A stretch of 64,000 nucleotides of DNA from assembly GCF_023349185.1 (NCBI RefSeq), contig NZ_JAKIKY010000013.1, forward strand, positions 84,679 through 148,678, read 5' to 3'. The position numbers and the translations under genes are program-made. Positions 47,598 to 56,784 of the stretch are shown one piece after another. The stretch comes from Shewanella aquimarina (GTDB lineage Bacteria > Pseudomonadota > Gammaproteobacteria > Enterobacterales > Shewanellaceae). The notes under the pieces are model-generated. The model worked only from the letters and a program-made list of their open reading frames with translations, did no database searches and had not been told where the DNA came from. Every line of letters starts with the position of its first letter. Positions within the stretch are counted from its first letter, which is position 1.

Positions 47598-48467
47598 ATG
47601 TTAAAGATCGAATTGCTAGAGAGCTTCATCGCCGTCGCGGAATCGGGCAACCTGTCGAAAGCCGCCGACAAGATCTGCCGCACCCAGTCGGCCCTCAGCC
47701 TGCAAATTAAGAAGCTCGAGGAGAGCGTGGGGCAGGAGCTGTTGATCAGAGACAACAAGGGCGTCACACTCACCGAGTCCGGTGAGACCCTGCTTAACTA
47801 CGCCTACAAGATGTTGCAGCTCAACTCGCAGGCGCTGGATGATCTCAAGGAATGTCAGAACCGTGAAATCATCCGCCTGGGTGTGCCGACCGACTATATC
47901 AAGCGTTACCTCGGCAGCTGCCTGCTGGAATTTATTCGCGAATTTACCTGTATCGAGCTGGTGATCGACACAGACGTCAGTGGCAACCTGTATAAGCGAC
48001 TGCAGCAGGGAGAGTTCGACCTTATCGTCGCGACCCACTGGCAGCCACCGGCCAACGGTGAATTGCTGTTTGAACGCAAGTTTCATTGGGTGGCAGCTAA
48101 AGAGGGTAACGCCCACAAACGCGAAACCATTCCCATGGCGCTCTACCCGGAAAACTGTCCGATACGGGCTCAGGTGTTTGCCAACCACCAGCTGACCATG
48201 AGGCCGATCAACGTGTTGCTATCAACCCCGTCACCGCAGGCGCTGTGCATGGCGGTGGAGAACGATCTCACCATAGCTCCCATCGCCGAGTTCAGGATCA
48301 ACGACAGGATGCAGATTTTGGATCCAGTTGAACACCAGCTACCCGTACTGCCAGTGTTTAACGAGTCCCTCTATCTCAATCCCGATACCCAGACCGACGC
48401 GACCCAGCAGCTGATCACCCTGATCAAGGCCAACGTCAACAACCTAGCCGAGAGTTATCCCGGCTAA
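47598..48467 (+). CDS. LysR family regulator
   Basis: 289 residues. HTH SGNLSKAADKICRTQSALSLQIKKLEESVG and a full substrate-binding domain. The effector pocket type is not recognisable. It lies between a TetR gene and the converging chemoreceptor gene, so either could be a target; no shared operator was found. Confidence 0.82.
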   Translation: MLKIELLESFIAVAESGNLSKAADKICRTQSALSLQIKKLEESVGQELLIRDNKGVTLTESGETLLNYAYKMLQLNSQALDDLKECQNREIIRLGVPTDYIKRYLGSCLLEFIREFTCIELVIDTDVSGNLYKRLQQGEFDLIVATHWQPPANGELLFERKFHWVAAKEGNAHKRETIPMALYPENCPIRAQVFANHQLTMRPINVLLSTPSPQALCMAVENDLTIAPIAEFRINDRMQILDPVEHQLPVLPVFNESLYLNPDTQTDATQQLITLIKANVNNLAESYPG

Positions 48468-48519
48468 GTCGCGGCGCACAATCACGGCTGTGCCAGTCGG
48501 CACAGCTGCTATACGCGAG

Positions 48520-50433
48520 TTAACCTAAGGTAAATTTATCCACTACTGCCAGCAGCTTCTGATTCGAGGCTGACAATTTAAGCGTCTCATCACGACTCGC
48601 CGAACCGCTATCTTCTAACACCACCACCATGTCGCGTATCTCGGCCATATTGCGACTCACCTCCGCCGACACCATACTTTGCTCTTCAGCTGCGGTGGCA
48701 ATTTGAGTATTAAGATCGCTCACCGTTTCCACCGACTGAATAACCTCATCGAGATTGGTTGTCACATTGTTAGTCCAGTGATTGGTTTTCTCGCAGGTTT
48801 CCTTAGTTTGCACCATGGTAATGACAGTCGCATCGATCCCCTTGAGCAGCTGACTCAATGTTGATTCTATCTCGGCGGTGCTCGATTGAGTTCTGGCCGC
48901 CAGTGCCCTCACCTCATCGGCAACCACAGCAAATCCGCGCCCCGGTTCACCAGCCCTTGCGGCCTCTATGGCGGCATTTAACGCCAATAGGTTAGTCTGA
49001 TCGGCGATGTCGCCAATCACCTGCAGCACCTTAGTGATCGTTGCTGCGTCATGGGCAATATTACTGATGCTACTCTCGGTCGCCTCGACATCTTCTATCA
49101 ATCGCTTAACCGTCTCACGAGTATTAGCCACTATCTGTTTGGTGTCATTGATCTGCGAACTTGCCAAGGTCGCCACCTGTGAACCCTGCGAGGTATTACC
49201 AGCCACATCGTTTGCCGTAGCGCTCATCTCCTCGACGGCGGCCACTATCTGCTCTGTCTCTTGCACATGCTTGCTCAGCACCTGGCTGTTAGCGTCCATC
49301 TGCCCCTGCAGCGCGACAATACTCCGCCCTATATCCTGCGAGTCGGCATACAGCTCCTTCACGATCCCCTCAAGATGCGCAATAAAACGGTTAACGCCGG
49401 CGGCTATATCACCGAGATCATCACGGCTATTTACTGGTAGCCTCATGGTGAGATCGGCTTGCCCTTGTGACAAACCTGTGACCACTTGCTTAAGTTGTAG
49501 GATTGGACGATACAGCCAATTCAGAATAAGTAGCACCAATATGCTACTGACCAATAACATGATGCCGGAATTGATCAAGGCCGCCTCTAGCGCCTCATCG
49601 ACCTTGGCATAAGCGATATCTTGATCGATATTAAGCACAAGAAACCACTTTTTCTTTCCCTGTAATAGCGGAATGACATGACTGTAGAGCAGCAAGTCTT
49701 TGCCTGCTTCCTGATACGCTGAGGCGAATTCCTCCCGCGTCACCATCTCTTGTTCCAACAGCCCCCAGCCTTGCTGGCTCATCAGTTTACCCGCCTGTAA
49801 TTCTGTCATATTGGAGGCCAGCACCTTGCCCGCTTCATCTATGATGGCCGCCGATGCACCTGGAAAATTGATGCTACTGACTGTGTCCTCTAGGATCTCC
49901 AGGCCAATGTCTCCCGACAGCACACCATCTCCCACATCGGTGACTATGGAGATCACCGGGTTCCCGGTAACCATATCGACATAAATATCGGTCAATACCG
50001 CCCTGTCACTGTTTCTGGCCAACTGATACCAGCCCCGAGGGCGAGGATCATATTGACTGGGATCGGCGATGCCATTGTGCCAAATCGCATCATCGACTAC
50101 GCTGGCGTATGAGCTGCCATCTTCAAATCCCCAAAAAACCGAGTATAAAAGGCTATTCTCTTTGACCAGCCTAGCCAGCATCACATAGTCACCATTGAGT
50201 TGACCGCGCCTGTATTGTGCCGCTAGCGCATCAATACTATTGGCCTTGCTCATAAACCAATTCTGTATCCCTTCAGCCTCAAAGCGTGCCATGGTTTGCA
50301 GCTCACTGTTCACCTGTTCGACGGTGTTGGCCTTTAAACTGAGATAAGAGAATAGGTTAGACAGTGCCAAACACAAAGACACTAAGATGATCACCGACAG
50401 GGTGATGGTTTTCTTGAAACCGATGGTTTTCAT
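48520..50433 (-). CDS. Cache-domain methyl-accepting chemotaxis protein
   Basis: 637 residues: TM1 at about 11-33, a periplasmic Cache domain (about 35-280, with [27 protein letters not shown] in the ligand-binding half), TM2 at about 283-305, HAMP, and the MCP signalling hairpin with the invariant tip [20 protein letters not shown]. Such dCache receptors bind small carboxylates, amino acids or amines. It carries the same palindromic operator as dddY and the flavoprotein gene, so it may sense DMSP, acrylate or a related compound; that link is inferred. Confidence 0.9.
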   Translation of the reverse strand: MKTIGFKKTITLSVIILVSLCLALSNLFSYLSLKANTVEQVNSELQTMARFEAEGIQNWFMSKANSIDALAAQYRRGQLNGDYVMLARLVKENSLLYSVFWGFEDGSSYASVVDDAIWHNGIADPSQYDPRPRGWYQLARNSDRAVLTDIYVDMVTGNPVISIVTDVGDGVLSGDIGLEILEDTVSSINFPGASAAIIDEAGKVLASNMTELQAGKLMSQQGWGLLEQEMVTREEFASAYQEAGKDLLLYSHVIPLLQGKKKWFLVLNIDQDIAYAKVDEALEAALINSGIMLLVSSILVLLILNWLYRPILQLKQVVTGLSQGQADLTMRLPVNSRDDLGDIAAGVNRFIAHLEGIVKELYADSQDIGRSIVALQGQMDANSQVLSKHVQETEQIVAAVEEMSATANDVAGNTSQGSQVATLASSQINDTKQIVANTRETVKRLIEDVEATESSISNIAHDAATITKVLQVIGDIADQTNLLALNAAIEAARAGEPGRGFAVVADEVRALAARTQSSTAEIESTLSQLLKGIDATVITMVQTKETCEKTNHWTNNVTTNLDEVIQSVETVSDLNTQIATAAEEQSMVSAEVSRNMAEIRDMVVVLEDSGSASRDETLKLSASNQKLLAVVDKFTLG

Positions 50434-50484
50434 TGCAGGGCTAAGCTCATCATTAGGGCAAATTAACTGACGCCTACTTTATCG

Positions 50485-50500
50485 ACGGAACCCATTCCAA
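50485..50500. promoter_or_regulatory. Shared operator copy 1, before the chemoreceptor gene
   Basis: ACGGAACCCATTCCAA carries the core GGAA-N4-TTCC found at three other positions in this region. It is 52 bases upstream of the chemoreceptor start. The left outer arm is imperfect. Confidence 0.55.
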
Positions 50501-50561
50501 GCTGTGACCCTGACTGCCGATTAGAGCTTAATCGATTAAAATCAGATACTTTTATTGCTAG

Positions 50562-50594
50562 AAAAAAATGCCAACCCTAAGGTTGGCATTTTTA
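50562..50594 (-). terminator. Porin operon terminator
   Basis: On the minus strand, AAAAATGCCAACC / GGTTGGCATTTTT around CTAA, followed by T residues, about 55 bases beyond the porin stop. Confidence 0.85.
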
Positions 50595-50648
50595 ATGACA
50601 GAGATACTGACTATCGCTTCACGCTTCTAAGCGCTGTTGCGTTAATGC

Positions 50649-51776
50649 TTAGAAGTAGTAACCAAAGTTGATGTTGATACGCTTGTCCCAACTGTCACCC
50701 ACTTCTGGCAGACCCACATGGCCGTTATCACGGGTCGAGGCATACATATTTTTACCTACAATGAAATCGACCATGGTATAGGTGGCACCGGCGGCGATGG
50801 CACAGCCTGTGACGTTCTGGTAGCTAGTGTCATAGCCGTCATCGGCCACATCTGGAGTCACCATGCCGAAATCATTATAGAACTTCAGGCTACCCCAATC
50901 GGTCGCTATCGTCTTGGCAAGGTTAACGCTATAGGCCTGAGCCTTAGCCGCAATCTCATATTGCCAATTGTAGGCCGCCACGGCGATCTTATTACTATCT
51001 ACGGCATCGGCGGCGTCATATTCATATTGCATCGCCTGTAGCTGCAGGTTCCAACCTTGGTAGCTGCTATCCGTGTGCAGCGCAACGGCATAACGGTCGC
51101 CATTATTGCCCGTCTTATTGTTGTAGATCTGGCCGAATTCGACAGAGGCGCCAAACAAGGTCCTGCCACCTTCGTAGCTCATCTCATAGGTTTGACGAAG
51201 GTTTAGCTGGTTAGTCTCCTCGTTGTTGTACTCGGTACCATTCACTACACCACTGTAAAGATCGGTTGAGTAGCGATCGGCGCGGCCGGCGCCGTATTCG
51301 GCATTCTTGTAGAAGGCCATCTCTGTGCCCCAGGCACCACTGGAATATACCCCTTTAACACCCAGATCGTAGTCATCCTCGAAGCCCAGGTAATAAGGCA
51401 CGCCAAACCAGAAGCTGTTAGAGATGAAGCCTGGATTGCCGAAGGGCACCTGGTTCACACCAAACTGGATCTGCCACTCGGGATTAAGGTCATAAAAACC
51501 ATAACCGTAACGCAGCGCCTGCCAGCCATCGAAGAAACGATATTCGCTCGCTAAGCCCCACTCACCGAGTTTGCCATTAAACTTGATCGCCGCCATATCG
51601 AAGGCAAAGTCACCCCCCTTGTCTTTCGAGCTCTCACTGTAATCTTTATAGGCGTAGTTCACCCTCACTGTGCCCGACACATCGATGCCATCTTCTTGTT
51701 CTTGTGCCTGGGCCACTCCCGCCAAGGCCAGGGGCAGCAGCGCCGCCACGAGAGATATATTAAACTTCTTCATCAT
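50649..51776 (-). CDS. Outer membrane porin-like beta-barrel protein
   Basis: 375 residues with a signal peptide ending GVAQA and alternating amphipathic strands throughout; the last residue is Phe (NINFGYYF), as in outer membrane barrels. A calcium-site-like or selectivity motif cannot be named. It is the next gene after dddY on the same strand, 111 bases on, and could admit DMSP. The gap holds an inverted repeat GCCGTGC / GCACGGC at 51797-51819, which may attenuate transcription from dddY. Confidence 0.75.
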   Translation of the reverse strand: MMKKFNISLVAALLPLALAGVAQAQEQEDGIDVSGTVRVNYAYKDYSESSKDKGGDFAFDMAAIKFNGKLGEWGLASEYRFFDGWQALRYGYGFYDLNPEWQIQFGVNQVPFGNPGFISNSFWFGVPYYLGFEDDYDLGVKGVYSSGAWGTEMAFYKNAEYGAGRADRYSTDLYSGVVNGTEYNNEETNQLNLRQTYEMSYEGGRTLFGASVEFGQIYNNKTGNNGDRYAVALHTDSSYQGWNLQLQAMQYEYDAADAVDSNKIAVAAYNWQYEIAAKAQAYSVNLAKTIATDWGSLKFYNDFGMVTPDVADDGYDTSYQNVTGCAIAAGATYTMVDFIVGKNMYASTRDNGHVGLPEVGDSWDKRININFGYYF

Positions 51777-51887
51777 TTCACCCTTTATTGTTAATTGCCG
51801 TGCAACAACGGCGCACGGCGAGCCTGGCCATATGCTTGGCCTTACTTAAGCTGTACTAGGTTTTACTGCGCTGTATTTAAGCTATCG

Positions 51888-53132
51888 TTACCACTTGAGA
51901 TGGGTTAGATCGCACTGAATCACTTCATCTTTATTGGCTGGTGTGCCTGGATTTTTCGCCGATTCACACAGCAAGGTGGTGCCATAGTCATTACGCTTAT
52001 CGTGGGCGTTACTTCTTGCCCAGACGGAGACGATGGCCCGCTCTTCAGGCTTGGCCTCGCAGCTGCCGTCGACATCGAAGGCATGTATGGTGTTCTGATG
52101 GAAATAAAGCAGGGGATCTTGCTGATAGCTACCGGCTAACCACTGGGTATGGCCGTTGTGCTGAGCGGCGTCGAATTGCACCCTGCGCATCTTGTCATCT
52201 TCTTTAACAGTGGTCAGCAGAGGAGAGTCGGCGCGCACGGCAAAGCTCTTGAACTGATTGGTACATGCCGGCACGCGCATGTTGTAGTAGATCTCTGAGA
52301 TCGCGTGATTATGATAGGGGTAGAGGGTATCGACCGACTGCACCGTCATCCCCACCTCGGCGCCCACCTTCTCACCATTGATCTCATCGATACGCAGCAG
52401 CCCCCAGTGGCCGAAGATCTCGGCATAGGCGTAACCGCCGCGAATGTTGTTAAAGTTCTTATCGTTACGCTTGCTCTCTTCGGCATACATAGGGAACCAG
52501 CCCGCAGCCGCCCACAGGTTTGGCAAGGCGTTGGCGCTGATGTCATAAGGGAAGGCTGAAGGCATCTTCACCTCATCGCCAGTAACCATCTTGGCGAAAT
52601 TTTTAGTGAACGTCTTACCTAGCTTCTGCACCTCTTTGTTGGTCACCTTGGTCTTAAAGAACTCGTCGAAAGTGGTGCGCTTAAAGTGCTGGGCCACAGG
52701 AGAACGCTTGGTGAGCTCACCGCCTGGGTTATAGATCCAGTTGACCTCTTCTCGGGCACCGAAACACTGCTTAGCCTTGTCCGGGTTATTGATCACCTGA
52801 TAGATGTTTTTCACCATCAGCTTCATGTCACGACGATCCATGATGCACATCTTCTGGCCACCTTGGGTCGAATCGAACAGTGCCTCATCTGAATTGAGAC
52901 AGTGACTGTTTTCGCCGTTGGTTAAGGCCACAGCATAGGCCTTGAGGTAGGTCAGGGTCTCGTCCCACAGCATATCGACGTACTTCTGATCCGCCTTGGT
53001 GTGCTTGACCGGTTCGCCCAGGCATTTGAACTCGGCATTGTCGATATCCTGCTGATCAAGAAAGTCGGGAAGGCTCGCTGCCATCGCACCATTAACCGAT
53101 AACAACGACAAAGCAATGATTGTCTTTTTCAT
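51888..53132 (-). CDS. dddY: DddY-type periplasmic DMSP lyase
   Basis: 414 residues with a signal peptide ending AMAAS. Cleaves dimethylsulphoniopropionate to dimethyl sulphide and acrylate. The family's metal-binding core is visible as H276-x3-E280-x-Y282 in YHNHAISEIYYN, with a downstream metal-site His at about H350 in FHQNTIHAF; spacing agrees with published DddY structures as I recall them. N-terminal helical domain and six or more cysteines (KCLG, HCLN, KMCIM, QCFG, ACTN) fit a periplasmic enzyme. Own promoter region with the shared palindrome 59 bases upstream. Length matches DddY (about 400). Confidence 0.8.
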   Translation of the reverse strand: MKKTIIALSLLSVNGAMAASLPDFLDQQDIDNAEFKCLGEPVKHTKADQKYVDMLWDETLTYLKAYAVALTNGENSHCLNSDEALFDSTQGGQKMCIMDRRDMKLMVKNIYQVINNPDKAKQCFGAREEVNWIYNPGGELTKRSPVAQHFKRTTFDEFFKTKVTNKEVQKLGKTFTKNFAKMVTGDEVKMPSAFPYDISANALPNLWAAAGWFPMYAEESKRNDKNFNNIRGGYAYAEIFGHWGLLRIDEINGEKVGAEVGMTVQSVDTLYPYHNHAISEIYYNMRVPACTNQFKSFAVRADSPLLTTVKEDDKMRRVQFDAAQHNGHTQWLAGSYQQDPLLYFHQNTIHAFDVDGSCEAKPEERAIVSVWARSNAHDKRNDYGTTLLCESAKNPGTPANKDEVIQCDLTHLKW

Positions 53133-53523
53133 TCATCTCATCCTTATTTACATATTATTTTTTCACCACTTACTGAGCGGCATAATATGCTTGGAATCCG
53201 TTCCAAAAATGTAATCAGCACATATTTGCAACAATTTGAACAGGGAAAGGACAACCTAGCTCACATATTCACTAACAGAATGTTTATAAAGAAAATCATC
53301 AAAAATTAGCGGCATAAAAAAGCCCCTAAGTCATGTCGACCAAGGAGCATATGAAGCGAAACTGTTAACAGTAAATTGTCTTTGCAGGGATAATAAAACG
53401 GTCAATGTCGCTAAAAAAATTTTTCCACAAGCCAAGGGGAGCACCATAACTTGTGACCCCTAGATAAGGGGAGCTAAGATGGGATGAGACCCATGACTTC
53501 ATGGGTCTCGCACTCAGGGAGTA
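53133..53523. promoter_or_regulatory. dddY promoter region with shared operator copy 2 and a terminator
   Basis: TTGGAATCCGTTCCAA at 53191-53206 is a perfect copy of the shared palindrome. At 53486-53509, GAGACCCATGA / TCATGGGTCTC is an 11-base perfect stem that probably ends the cytochrome transcript, although it lacks a T run. The rest is AT-rich; I see no gene. Confidence 0.7.
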
Positions 53524-53877
53524 TTACTCTTTATGCTTGTCAAACTTGAAGGTATGACAGTTGCTGCATAGAGGTTTCTTCGCCTTGTGCTCGCCGTGGC
53601 ATTCCTGACAAGGCAAGTCTTTACCATAGTGCAGGTTGTTATGTGGGTTCTGCCACTTATCCTCTTCACTACGGGCGGTTTGCTCGGCTAAATCATCGAC
53701 ATCGTGACACTGTAGACAGGCCTGGTCCGACGGGAATTGCTTAATGCCATTGTCATGACATGTCTTGCAATCTTTGCCGATCACCTCTTTGTGCCAAGGG
53801 CGTTGATCGATCGCTTGAGCTGACAGACTCACTAAGCCACCTAAGACCAGCGCGAGTACAATATTTACCTTTTTCAT
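53524..53877 (-). CDS. Periplasmic tetraheme cytochrome c
   Basis: 117 residues with a signal peptide ending SLSAQA. Four CXXCH sites at 37-41, 54-58, 90-94 and 104-108 and spaced histidines (WHKE, NPHNNLHYG, GEHKAK) as sixth ligands. It resembles the haem domain of flavocytochrome c fumarate reductase as a separate polypeptide. It follows the flavoprotein gene by 28 bases, so it probably delivers electrons from a quinol dehydrogenase to that protein. Confidence 0.88.
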   Translation of the reverse strand: MKKVNIVLALVLGGLVSLSAQAIDQRPWHKEVIGKDCKTCHDNGIKQFPSDQACLQCHDVDDLAEQTARSEEDKWQNPHNNLHYGKDLPCQECHGEHKAKKPLCSNCHTFKFDKHKE

Positions 53878-53905
53878 TATTGATTCCTCTTAGTTACCGG
53901 TCGAC

Positions 53906-55426
53906 TTAGGCTTTCATGACGCTGCGTGCAGCCGTCATACCCATTACCATACACTCAGGAATTGAGCAGCTACCCAGGCGGCTGACGCCGTGGATACCAC
54001 CACAGACTTCACCGGCCGCATACAGGCCTTTAATTGGCTGACCTGTAAAGCTGTCTTTCACCTCAGCCTTGGTATTCACCTGTACACCGCCCTGACAGTA
54101 GTGCACTTTCGGCCATAGACGTACCACGGTAAATGGCGCCTCGATATACTTATCCTTGGCCTTGGTCATGTTCTTACCGAACTGCTTATCTTCGCCGCTC
54201 TTCACGTAGCTGTTGTACTCTTCAATCTGCGCTTTCAGCGGCTTGAGAGGTACCTCGAAGTGCTTCGCCAGTTCTTCGATGGTGTCGAACTTCCAGCCTA
54301 CGTTGTACTTGATCACCTTCTTGGTGTTTGGATGCTTCTTAGAATCCTTGTAGCTGGTGATCAAAATTGGCGGCAGCGGATTGCCCTTCTCGTCGCGACA
54401 CGCCAGTTCGGCATCGGCACGAGTCTTACGGTCGGCGATTTCATTCATAAAACGCTTACCCGTTAGGCGGTTAATAGCCATTGAATGCGGGAAGTTGTAG
54501 ATAGAGTAGTTAGACACATAACCAAATCCACCTTCGTCAGGCGACGCCCATGGGCCAGATTGAATGTGTGCTAAGTGAACCGGAATCGCGCCCAGGCGGA
54601 ACATCTCATACATGCCTTCACCGGTTGCGCCCGGGGCATTGGTACAACCCACCTCTGAGGTCAGGGTCGGATCCTGCGCCATACGCAGATCGACGTTTTG
54701 CGCGAAGCCGCCGGTGGCCATGATCACGCCGCGCTTGGCACGGATCTTCAGCACCTTACCAGGCTGGTCTTCACCGAAGTGATAGTTTTGACGCATTTTA
54801 ACGCCAACCACTTCGCCCTTTTCACCCACCAGGAAGCCTTCGAACTTTGAGCGGTTGTGCATATGAACACCCAGCTTCTTACATTCTTTATAGAGCGGCT
54901 GTGTGATACCGGCGCCACAGCTCACTGTGGTTTGATAGGTACGTGCCACCGAGTGGCCACCAAGCTGCTGCAGGTAAGGATGGAACTCGGCACCTGCATC
55001 CATAGTCATCTGCAGGGCCTCGACGGCATGGGATGCCACATGGCGCAGCAGGGCTTCGTCGGCAATACCACGGCCAGACTTAAGCTGATCCGCCACCATA
55101 CGATCGACCGAATCTTTAACGCCTTCTTTCTTCTGCATCGGCGTACCAGGCGCCGCAAACAGACCACCGTTAATGGCGGAGTTACCACCGAAGTAGGCCA
55201 TCTTCTCGAAGATATGCACATCTTTCGCGCCCTTGCGCGTCGCTTCAATCGCGGCCGCTAAGCCGGCAAAACCTGAACCGATAATCAATACTTCGACTTC
55301 TTTATCCCATTTCACACCGTCAGCTTTCTCGGAAACTGCCATTGCAGGTGCGGCCATTGCGATACCCGCAGCGGCACCCATACCTTTAATGAAATTACGG
55401 CGTCCTAGCAGATCTACGTTGCTCAT
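53906..55426 (-). CDS. Tat-exported fumarate-reductase-like flavoprotein, probable acrylate-type reductase
   Basis: 506 residues. N-terminal RRNFIKGMGAA is a Tat signal; FAD-binding GSGFAGLAAAIEA follows at about 50. Compared with Shewanella FccA, the catalytic proton-donor Arg is kept (R333 in NEIADRKTRAD) and the substrate Arg in GGIHG-x-x-RLG is R483. The fumarate C1-carboxylate His region reads QSGPW instead of an AHP-type motif, and the HHTMGG segment reads HYCQGG (only H442 kept). Loss of one carboxylate site argues for a monocarboxylate enoate such as acrylate or methacrylate rather than fumarate; the exact substrate is inferred from dddY and acuI nearby. Confidence 0.78.
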   Translation of the reverse strand: MSNVDLLGRRNFIKGMGAAAGIAMAAPAMAVSEKADGVKWDKEVEVLIIGSGFAGLAAAIEATRKGAKDVHIFEKMAYFGGNSAINGGLFAAPGTPMQKKEGVKDSVDRMVADQLKSGRGIADEALLRHVASHAVEALQMTMDAGAEFHPYLQQLGGHSVARTYQTTVSCGAGITQPLYKECKKLGVHMHNRSKFEGFLVGEKGEVVGVKMRQNYHFGEDQPGKVLKIRAKRGVIMATGGFAQNVDLRMAQDPTLTSEVGCTNAPGATGEGMYEMFRLGAIPVHLAHIQSGPWASPDEGGFGYVSNYSIYNFPHSMAINRLTGKRFMNEIADRKTRADAELACRDEKGNPLPPILITSYKDSKKHPNTKKVIKYNVGWKFDTIEELAKHFEVPLKPLKAQIEEYNSYVKSGEDKQFGKNMTKAKDKYIEAPFTVVRLWPKVHYCQGGVQVNTKAEVKDSFTGQPIKGLYAAGEVCGGIHGVSRLGSCSIPECMVMGMTAARSVMKA

Positions 55427-55731
55427 CTGTTATCACCCTTTTTTGTTTTATTCGACAGCGCCATCTTAGGACTGGAACAGGTTCCAAAACGGGAGTTAAT
55501 CAACAGTTGGTTTCAAAACAACTTGTTAACATCGCTAAACTTATAGCTAGCTTCAAATTTGCTCAAAAATACTACTTTATGGGTATTTTGGAAGTCATTC
55601 CAAACCATGACGTATGGAGCCATAACCCCTTGAAGAGATTGCGACTTAGCGCAACGATAAGCGAAAAAGTCAGACAAGATGGGCACCACACTGGTAAGTT
55701 AGGTCATATACAGATCTACCTTGGCCGACCT
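55427..55731. promoter_or_regulatory. Divergent control region with two shared operators (copies 3 and 4)
   Basis: CTGGAACAGGTTCCAA at 55472-55487 lies 46 bases before the flavoprotein start. TTGGAAGTCATTCCAA at 55588-55603 lies 129 bases before the LysR start. Both share arms with the copies before dddY and the chemoreceptor gene. An open frame in this stretch continues into the LysR gene, but it has no ribosome site and would place one operator inside coding sequence. Confidence 0.7.
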
Positions 55732-56661
55732 ATGGAACTCGAAGCTATCTATCGTCAGGATTTAAGCCTGTTAATCGCCCTGCAAGTCTTAGTCGAGGAG
55801 CGCAGCGTTACCCGCGCCGCCAAACGATTACACCTGAGCCAATCCGCCACCAGCCGCATCCTGGGACGTCTACGGCAGATGCTGGACGATCCACTGTTTT
55901 CTCGGGTGGGCCAGCAGCTGGTGCCCACCCAATATGCCCTGGACTGCTATCGTAAGTTGCAGGGGCCAACCAGTGAACTGCTCACCCTGCTGACGCCCAG
56001 CGCCTTCGTGCCCAGCCAATGTCGACAGGCCTTCACCCTGGCCGCCACCGATTTTGCCATTCAGGGTCTGCTGCCCTTCATCCTGCCGGAGATCTATCGT
56101 CAGGCGCCGCACATAAGGCTCAATATCCTGCCGGTGCAGCACCAGACGCTCACCGAACAGCTCAGCGTGCAAGGAGTCGATATGGCGATCTGCCGCGCCC
56201 TGGGTCAGGCGTCACCGCTTTCCAGCACGCCCCTGGGACGTGTCGGCGTCAGTTGCCTGGTCTCCAGCGATCATCCTGTGGCGGATCGCACTATGACCCT
56301 CAGGGATTATCTGCACTACCCCCACGCCACCATTGCCATCAGCGACGGAGTGAAGGCGATAGTCGATGCGGCCATTGCCCAGCACCCACCGCGGCACGAG
56401 TGCCTGCGCACCGCCCACCTCGACAGCGCCCTGGCACTGCTGGCGATTCATCCGCTCATCATCACCCTACCCGAGGGACTCGCCGAGATGGCCGCCGCCC
56501 GTCACCGACTCAGGGTTAAACCCCTCCCCTTCGACATTGCGGCGCTCAACTACAGCCTGTTTTGGCATTCGCGCTGCGAATTGGACAAGGCCCAGGCCTG
56601 GCTGCGCGGCATGATCACCGACCTCATCAGGCCGATGCTTGCCCAGCAAGCGCAGCCCTAG
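55732..56661 (+). CDS. LysR family regulator, candidate controller of the DMSP/acrylate genes
   Basis: 309 residues from ATG 55732. The start is chosen because the HTH follows directly (VEERSVTRAAKRLHLSQSATSRILGRLRQML) as in full-length LysR proteins; an in-frame upstream extension of 75 codons would be atypical. The binding domain belongs to the NodD/SyrM-like subgroup in general pattern. It is divergent from the flavoprotein gene and two copies of the palindrome lie between them, so it is the natural candidate for the regulator. Confidence 0.82.
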   Translation: MELEAIYRQDLSLLIALQVLVEERSVTRAAKRLHLSQSATSRILGRLRQMLDDPLFSRVGQQLVPTQYALDCYRKLQGPTSELLTLLTPSAFVPSQCRQAFTLAATDFAIQGLLPFILPEIYRQAPHIRLNILPVQHQTLTEQLSVQGVDMAICRALGQASPLSSTPLGRVGVSCLVSSDHPVADRTMTLRDYLHYPHATIAISDGVKAIVDAAIAQHPPRHECLRTAHLDSALALLAIHPLIITLPEGLAEMAAARHRLRVKPLPFDIAALNYSLFWHSRCELDKAQAWLRGMITDLIRPMLAQQAQP

Positions 56662-56720
56662 GCGCGGCGAGCCACGTCTTAGCGTTAGAGATTGAAATAG
56701 CATTAGCCGGTGAGCAGGCA

Positions 56721-56750
56721 AAAAAAAAGTGGCCATGAGGCCACTTCTTT
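56721..56750. terminator. Terminator between LysR and acuI
   Basis: AAGTGGCC / GGCCACTT stem with a run of A before and T-rich sequence after, between converging genes. Confidence 0.75.
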
Positions 56751-56784
56751 GTCTTTAATCTTTATCTATGATCTAGCATTAGAT

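Noticed and set aside
53906..55426. Standard fumarate reductase (FccA) call
   Set aside because: The haem domain is separate and key dicarboxylate-binding histidines are not at the expected places.
55507..55731. N-terminal extension of the LysR gene
   Set aside because: It would add 75 residues before the HTH, lacks a ribosome site and contains one copy of the shared operator.
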